A stretch of 64,000 bases of DNA. Origin: GCA-2687025 sp964473525. Its GTDB lineage: Bacteria; Poribacteria; WGA-4E; GCA-2687025. Below are positions 59,353-64,000 of the stretch, piece after piece. The position numbers and the translations under genes are program-made. The first letter of the stretch is position 1. Each line of letters opens with the position of its first letter. Where the stretch lies: NCBI GenBank assembly GCA_964473525.1, contig CAYYPK010000032.1, positions 1-64,000 on the forward strand. The letters are read 5' to 3'. The notes under the pieces are model-generated. The model had not been told where the DNA came from. It did no database searches and saw nothing but the letters and a program-made list of their open reading frames with translations.

Positions 59353-59762
59353 TGCCTCCTTCGCCCTGATCCCAGGCGAACGCTGCGGCGTGGCTTGTGC
59401 GAAGCACGCCGCCGCGCGACCGTGCCTTGCCGGCGGCTGAGTCGGTGCACGCGTAGCGCCTGAGTTGCCGCGGGCGATCCCCGCGAGCCGTCGGAACGTC
59501 GTCTATTGGACCACGACGACCCCGCGTTTGTCAGTTGGGCCGTACCTCATCGACGTGCAGCACGGCTTAGAGAGGGGCGGCCGCTCGGGGCTCGCTGGGC
59601 AGGAGCGTTACGCGCTGTCTTGCGCTGGCCTCAGCGCGTCGGCCAAGGCAGGTAGGATGGCCCGCTCGCCGCGAAGTTATAGGGCACAAGGCCAGTGGCG
59701 CGATTGCGCCGCGCGCCTCGGGCGCCGCTGTCGGATACGACCGCGTGCAGATCCGGCTTGGG
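59353..59762. other. Intergenic region between ncRNA and guaB
   Basis: About 410 nt after the terminator and before the convergent guaB stop. Short open frames on the plus strand lack family features or ribosome-binding sites. I see no RNA gene or repeat here. Confidence 0.5.
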
Positions 59763-61232
59763 CTAGGTCGTCACCGAGTAATTCGGCGCTTCCTCCGTGA
59801 TGACGACATCGTGCGGATGGCTTTCGCGGACGCCCGCGCTCGTGATCTGCACGAACTGCGCGGTCTCACGCATGTCCGCGACGGAACCAGCGCCACAGTA
59901 GCCCATTGCGCTACGCAAGCCACCGACCAGTTGATAGGTCAGGTCGGCGAGCTTGCCCTTGTAGGGGACGCGTCCCTCGATGCCCTCTGGCACGAGCTTG
60001 CGAAGCTCGACATCTCCCTGCAAATACCGCTCGCGACCCCCGCGCTCACGCATCGCCGAGAGGGAACCCATGGCGCGGTACACCTTGAAGCTGCGACCCT
60101 GGTAGATAACGGTCTCGCCGGGCGACTCGTCGACGCCCGCGAACAATGAACCGACCATCACGGCGTTCGCTCCGGCGCCGATCGCCTTCGCGATGTCGCC
60201 GGAATATCGCACGCCACCGTCCGCGACGATCGGCACGCCCGCCGCGTTTGCCACTTCCGCGCACTCCAGGATGGCCGTTATCTGCGGGACGCCTACGCCG
60301 GCTACTACGCGCGTCGTGCAGATGGACCCCGGCCCGATGCCGACCTTGACGGCGTCCGCCCCGGCGCTGATGAGGTCTCGCGTGGCCTCCGCCGTCGCCA
60401 CGTTGCCCGCCATGATCTGGACGTCCGCATGGCGCGCCCGGATCTTCTCGACCGCTTCGAGGACGGCCACCGAGTGGCCGTGCGCGGTGTCCACGGCGAG
60501 GACATCGACTTGCGCCTCGATCAGGCCGTCCACCTCGTCCATCGCCGCAGGCGCCGAGACCGCCGCGCCCACGCGCAGCCGCCCCTGGGAGTCCTTACAC
60601 GCGTCGGGGTATTTGATGATCTTGTTGATGTCTTTGATCGTGATGAGACCGCGGAGCTGGCCTGCCCCATCGACGATCGGCAACTTCTCGATGCGATGCT
60701 CCTGGAGGAGCTGCGTCGCCTCGTCCAGCGTTATGCCCTCGCGCGCGGTCACGAGACCCTCGTGCGTCATCAGCGAGCTGACCTCGAGGCTCTCGTCGGT
60801 GATGAACCGCAGGTCACGGTTCGTGACGATGCCGACGAGCCGGCCGTCATCCTGGATCACTGGGAACCCGCCGATGCGGTAGTGCTCCATCAGCGCCAGA
60901 GTTTCCTGCACGGTCTGGGTCGGCCGCAACGTGATGGGGTCAACGATCATCCCGCTCTCGGAGCGTTTGACGTTGTCCACCATGTGGATCTGGTCTTCGA
61001 TGCCGCAATTGCGGTGGATGATCCCGATGCCGCCCTCGCGGGCAATGGCGATGGCAAGGTTGGCGTCGGTGACGGTGTCCATCGCCGCGCTGATGATTGG
61101 GATGTTGAGCGTGATGCCGCGAGTAAGCTGGGCGCTGGTGTCTACGGCTGCCGGGTGGACATGAGACTTCTGCGGAACAAGGAGGACATCGTCGAACGTG
61201 AGGGCTACCGCGCCGACCTTGTCGCGGGTCAT
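59763..61232 (-). CDS. guaB: IMP dehydrogenase
   Basis: 489 residues. It begins ALTFDDVLLVPQKSHVHP; two CBS domains are inserted in the barrel (PTQTVQETLALMEHYRIGG and EVSSLMTHEGLVTAREG). Catalytic loop GPGSICTTR with the active-site Cys, GVPIVADGGVRYSGDIAKAI, and the flap region YRAMGSLSAMRERGGRERYL. It oxidises IMP to XMP, the committed step of GMP synthesis. AAGGAG lies upstream of ATG 61232. guaA is not in the window. Confidence 0.97.
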   Translation of the reverse strand: MTRDKVGAVALTFDDVLLVPQKSHVHPAAVDTSAQLTRGITLNIPIISAAMDTVTDANLAIAIAREGGIGIIHRNCGIEDQIHMVDNVKRSESGMIVDPITLRPTQTVQETLALMEHYRIGGFPVIQDDGRLVGIVTNRDLRFITDESLEVSSLMTHEGLVTAREGITLDEATQLLQEHRIEKLPIVDGAGQLRGLITIKDINKIIKYPDACKDSQGRLRVGAAVSAPAAMDEVDGLIEAQVDVLAVDTAHGHSVAVLEAVEKIRARHADVQIMAGNVATAEATRDLISAGADAVKVGIGPGSICTTRVVAGVGVPQITAILECAEVANAAGVPIVADGGVRYSGDIAKAIGAGANAVMVGSLFAGVDESPGETVIYQGRSFKVYRAMGSLSAMRERGGRERYLQGDVELRKLVPEGIEGRVPYKGKLADLTYQLVGGLRSAMGYCGAGSVADMRETAQFVQITSAGVRESHPHDVVITEEAPNYSVTT

Positions 61233-61291
61233 GCCTGGGCTCCTTCGGGAGTGAGCGGGGAGGAGGAGAAGGGCCGCCGGTTTGACAGCTT

Positions 61292-61320
61292 ATAGTAGCG
61301 CCGGGGTGTCGGCCGGGCAA
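61292..61320 (-). promoter_or_regulatory. Promoter of guaB
   Basis: Read on the minus strand, TTGCCC (61320-61315) and TACTAT (61297-61292) are separated by 17 nt, a good sigma-70-type pair giving a leader of about 50 nt for guaB. No purine or other riboswitch was recognised in the leader. Confidence 0.55.
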
Positions 61321-61404
61321 GATGGCCGCCCCGGCCGCGGTGCGGCGCCAGGCGCCGCCGGAACGCTGCGTCCGAGGCCGCCGCGCTGGCGCCCCGGATG
61401 CGTG

Positions 61405-61410
61405 TATAAT
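61405..61410 (+). promoter_or_regulatory. -10 element of the M14-like peptidase gene
   Basis: A perfect TATAAT lies at 61405-61410, 32 nt before GTG 61443. The -35 is weak. GGAGG at 61433-61437 supplies the ribosome-binding site. Confidence 0.5.
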
Positions 61411-61442
61411 CTGGCAGACCAACCGATCCATCGGAGGCTGGA

Positions 61443-62174
61443 GTGCGCGACTACACGGAGTTCGGCGAGAGACTACTGGCCATCTGTCGCGGCTCCGTGC
61501 GGGTGGATGTCGTCGGCCGCGTCGACAGCCACCCCATATACAGGGCGACGGTCCATGCAGACACGCCCGGGCCGCCCGCGCTTGTCATGGCTGGCACGCA
61601 CGGGGACGAGCCGGCCGGAGTGGAGGCCGCCCTCCAGTTCATCGAGAGCGCGTCAGCTTCCCCCTCGCCCTTCCGCGTCGTCGTGCTGCCGTGCACTAAC
61701 CCACAGGGATACGTGGGCGAGACCCGGGGGAACGAGGCTGGCGTGGATCTCAACTGGGTATACGACAGGCTGGATCTACCGGAGATACGGGCGATACGTG
61801 ACGTTGTGGCGGGCGTGCGGTACCGGTTCGTCGTGGATCTGCACGAGGACTGGGAGAGCCCCGGGTACTACGTCTACGAGCTGCGCCGCAACGCGCCGTA
61901 CATCGGCGACGGAGTATCCAACCGCGTGGCGCGAGTCTGTCCCATCAACCCAGCGCCCATAATCGAAGGCGACCGCGCGGTCGCGGGAGTGATCCATCCG
62001 ACCCCCTACACCGCCAGGCGGGCGAGCCGTGGCCATGGTGTGCCCGTCGCGCTGTATGAGCGCCATACGGATCATCTTCTAACCCTGGAGTCCCCGACTC
62101 CGGCGCCGCTACAGACTCGCGTCGACGGCCACCTGGCCGCGCTGGCCGCCGTTGCGGCTGAATACGGCGCGTAG
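61443..62174 (+). CDS. M14-like zinc carboxypeptidase / succinylglutamate-desuccinylase-type hydrolase
   Basis: 243 residues from GTG 61443. Zinc ligands are H53 and E56 in MAGTHGDEPAG and H134 in VVDLHEDWES. LPCTNPQGYVGETRGNEAGV followed by DLNW carries the substrate Asn/Arg region typical of M14 and AstE/AspA-like enzymes. The chain is shorter than classical carboxypeptidases. It could trim peptides or remove acyl groups from amino acids; substrate unknown. Divergent from guaB, convergent with the TPR-thioredoxin-like gene. Confidence 0.83.
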   Translation: MRDYTEFGERLLAICRGSVRVDVVGRVDSHPIYRATVHADTPGPPALVMAGTHGDEPAGVEAALQFIESASASPSPFRVVVLPCTNPQGYVGETRGNEAGVDLNWVYDRLDLPEIRAIRDVVAGVRYRFVVDLHEDWESPGYYVYELRRNAPYIGDGVSNRVARVCPINPAPIIEGDRAVAGVIHPTPYTARRASRGHGVPVALYERHTDHLLTLESPTPAPLQTRVDGHLAALAAVAAEYGA

Positions 62175-62192
62175 CGTACCCGGCCTCGCTGG

Positions 62193-63953
62193 CTACTCGC
62201 TGACCTGCTCGGAGGGGTCGCCGGACGGGGTGGCCCCATCGCCGATGAGCGCGCGCACATGCCGCTCGATGTCACCCGCGTCCTCAGACCTGTGGCCCAC
62301 GTGCCGGTAACGTACGACCCCATCCCGGTCGACGAGCGCCACGGTAGGCACGGAAGCCACCGCGTACGCGCGCGCTATCTCTGGCGCGCCCATCACCGTT
62401 GCGCTGGCGATGTTCGCCGTCGCGTAGAGCGTCTCTCGTCCCTGAACGTCGGGCGGGGCTACGTTGACCGCGATGACGCTGAACTGGCACCCGAGACGCT
62501 GACGGAGATCCTCCAGGTATGCCAGCTGGGCCCGACAGGCGGCGTTATCCGAGCGCCAGAATGCGACGACTATCGGCGCGCCAGCGTAGTCGTCGAGTGT
62601 GACGGCCCCCAGAGCTCCGGTTCCTTCGATCGGGGCTGCGGGTTCGCCCACCTGCGACATCCCCGGGTCCAGGGCGCTCAGGAGCACCGTGGCGGCCGCT
62701 GGATCGCCCTGCTGCTCGTAGATGCTCGCCAAGCGGGCGATGGCGTAGCGAGGGATGCTGTCGGTCGCCGGCATCCCGGGAGGTAACTGGCGCAGCACGC
62801 GCTCCAACGCCTCCCGTGACGCCGGTAGATCCTCCGCCAGATACGCTACCGATCCCAGAGCGTAGTTGTGGACGAGGCTCTCGGCGCGGAAGTGCGATTG
62901 CAGGAGAGCGTAAACGCGGCGTAGGTCGTCGTGTCGGCCGTCTCGGGCATATTGGCGCGCCAACGTCAGCGTGACGTCTACCGTATCCGGCTGGAGCTTC
63001 AGACCCTCCTCGAGCGCCTGCGTGCTCTCCACGATATCGCCCGCCTGCCCGTGCAGTACGCCGAGGGCGAACCGCGCCTCGGCGTCGTTGGGCGTCAACT
63101 TCACTGCCTCGGCGTAGCGCGCGATCGCCTCGTCCCGGAGGTCCGCATGCGCGTAGTACGCTCCCGCAAGCTTCTGGTACGCTCCCATCGTCGCGTACGA
63201 TTCGTGGGTCGCCGCCTCCTCCAGGGCCTTCCTCAGCTCCACGAGCTGGGGCGCGTCGAGGAGCTTCATCGTCCCGAACGGGTACGCGGACAGGGCGCGC
63301 CCGTCGGCGTCCCGCAATGCCGCCCGCATGTCGGCGTAGAGTTGGTCGATGAGCCGGCGGTCGTCCCGCCACTCCGGCCGACCGGCGTACACGCGCATGT
63401 CGGCCCCGATGGACAGCGTTGTCTCACCTGTTGCGTCCTCCGCGCCCGTGTACGCGGCGAGCGGCACATCGACGTGATGGAGGCACCGCACGATTGGCAC
63501 GATCCCGCCGTACTGTCGGATCTGGCTGCGTCGCGCTTCGTACTCGGATGGCGACAGCTCGTAGAGGTAGCTGGTCGCGAAGTCGGGGTCGCGAGCGTGC
63601 GTGGACAGAGGATCGCCGCCGGCGGTGTCCGCCGGGCAGATCAGCGTCGCGCGGTCAGGTAGGTGTGTCGGCGCGAGCGCCGACAGCCACACGGGGTACG
63701 CCCCGTCGTTTGCGGCCCGGAAGGCGCGGAGGGCGGCTGCGAGCTGGTGCAACTGCGCCTGGCACGTCGCGGCGGCGTCCAGGTCGAAGGGGGTGGCGTC
63801 GCTTGGCTCCTCGGCCCAGTCGGGCTCGGAGGTGAACGTCCTGGAGGGCAGAGCGCCGGTCTGATCGACGCCGGCCGGCTGCGCGGCAGGCGCCGGTAGC
63901 ACGCCCACGGCAACGAGAAACACGCTCAGTACGAGCGACTTGATCAACCGCAT
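62193..63953 (-). CDS. Exported fusion of pseudopilin-like, TPR and thioredoxin-like (TlpA) domains
   Basis: 586 residues. Signal peptide at 1-24 (SLVLSVFLVAVGVLPAPAAQ). Residues 63-115 (CQAQLHQLAAALRAFRAAND, GAYPVWLSALAPTHLPD, ATLICPAD) resemble the C-terminal part of GspG/DUF1559-type pseudopilins but without the prepilin N-terminal helix. About 250-420 holds TPR repeats (AGAYYAHADLRDEAIARYAE, GVLHGQAGDIVESTQALEEG). About 440-575 is a TlpA/AhpC-like thioredoxin fold (IVVAFWRSDNAACRAQLAYL, VASVPTVALVDRDGVVRYRH). The redox CxxC is reduced to a single Cys (NAAC), so disulfide reductase activity is doubtful; a peroxidase-like or binding role is possible. Confidence 0.78.
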   Translation of the reverse strand: MRLIKSLVLSVFLVAVGVLPAPAAQPAGVDQTGALPSRTFTSEPDWAEEPSDATPFDLDAAATCQAQLHQLAAALRAFRAANDGAYPVWLSALAPTHLPDRATLICPADTAGGDPLSTHARDPDFATSYLYELSPSEYEARRSQIRQYGGIVPIVRCLHHVDVPLAAYTGAEDATGETTLSIGADMRVYAGRPEWRDDRRLIDQLYADMRAALRDADGRALSAYPFGTMKLLDAPQLVELRKALEEAATHESYATMGAYQKLAGAYYAHADLRDEAIARYAEAVKLTPNDAEARFALGVLHGQAGDIVESTQALEEGLKLQPDTVDVTLTLARQYARDGRHDDLRRVYALLQSHFRAESLVHNYALGSVAYLAEDLPASREALERVLRQLPPGMPATDSIPRYAIARLASIYEQQGDPAAATVLLSALDPGMSQVGEPAAPIEGTGALGAVTLDDYAGAPIVVAFWRSDNAACRAQLAYLEDLRQRLGCQFSVIAVNVAPPDVQGRETLYATANIASATVMGAPEIARAYAVASVPTVALVDRDGVVRYRHVGHRSEDAGDIERHVRALIGDGATPSGDPSEQVSE

Positions 63954-64000
63954 CCCCTTCGCCGTCGTGCGCCATCCACGGTGGATGGCGGCGGGCGACC

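Noticed and set aside
61233..61291. Riboswitch in the guaB leader
   Set aside because: The leader is only about 50 nt from the predicted promoter and shows no purine, guanidine or other aptamer motif.
1..64000. CRISPR arrays, insertion sequences, prophage or rRNA/tRNA genes
   Set aside because: No spaced direct repeats of CRISPR type, no transposase or integrase frames, no phage structural genes and no convincing rRNA or tRNA sequence were found by eye.

Overview
This 64 kb window is high-GC chromosomal DNA from an uncultured Gram-negative (diderm) bacterium. Outer-membrane and secreted proteins (a PorV-like barrel, a lipoprotein, a giant exported protein with a FlgD-like C-terminal domain) sit beside several phytanoyl-CoA-dioxygenase-like proteins, a sulfatase, a creatininase-family hydrolase, a LamG protein ending in AGKTATTWANIK, and ECF sigma factors carrying extra C-terminal modules. 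That mix is what I associate with Poribacteria/Latescibacterota-like lineages. The taxonomic reading is inference; no rRNA or tRNA gene was found to test it.

Layout. 1-566: 5' part of a glycine-rich 16-residue-repeat exported protein on the minus strand. 819-5897: small-molecule catabolism (creatininase family, uronate-isomerase-like amidohydrolase, PhyH dioxygenase, histidine phosphatase, cupin, FAH-family hydrolase). 6029-9297: ArsC-like reductase and MutS. 9294-19120: one long minus-strand array running hemC, a cobA-hemD fusion, ccmE, ccmF, ccmH, a ccmI-like gene, a carboxypeptidase-regulatory-like gene, ccmA, ccmB, ccmC and a ccmD-like gene, mostly with 4-nt stop/start overlaps. It couples tetrapyrrole synthesis to cytochrome c maturation (System I) and uses a cysteine-type CcmE. 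19274-22830: small exported protein, sugar-phosphate isomerase-like protein and an incomplete ABC importer set. 22861-25672: restriction-modification locus whose methyltransferase is frameshifted. 26060-31015: rho (with a strong promoter and a roughly 420-nt leader), rpmE, a ChrA-like protein, prfA and prmC. 31028-35056: three tandem PhyH paralogues and a COG4091-type dehydrogenase. 35060-43226: two ECF sigma factors fused to unexpected modules (bifunctional-nuclease/DUF151 domain; ankyrin repeats), a lipoprotein, a secreted sialate-O-acetylesterase/haloalkane-dehalogenase fusion and a LamG protein. 43665-56298: pyrG, then a 3329-residue secreted modular protein, then a PorV-like outer-membrane protein, chained by ATGA overlaps. 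56305-58910: sulfatase and esterase. 59033-59352: a stand-alone structured ncRNA with promoter and intrinsic terminator. 59763-63953: guaB, an M14-like peptidase and a pseudopilin-like/TPR/thioredoxin-like fusion.

The strongest candidates for undescribed biology are the two sigma-factor fusions, the esterase-dehalogenase fusion, the unassigned ncRNA, the three HxG-motif PhyH paralogues, and the giant protein translationally coupled to a PorV-like barrel.
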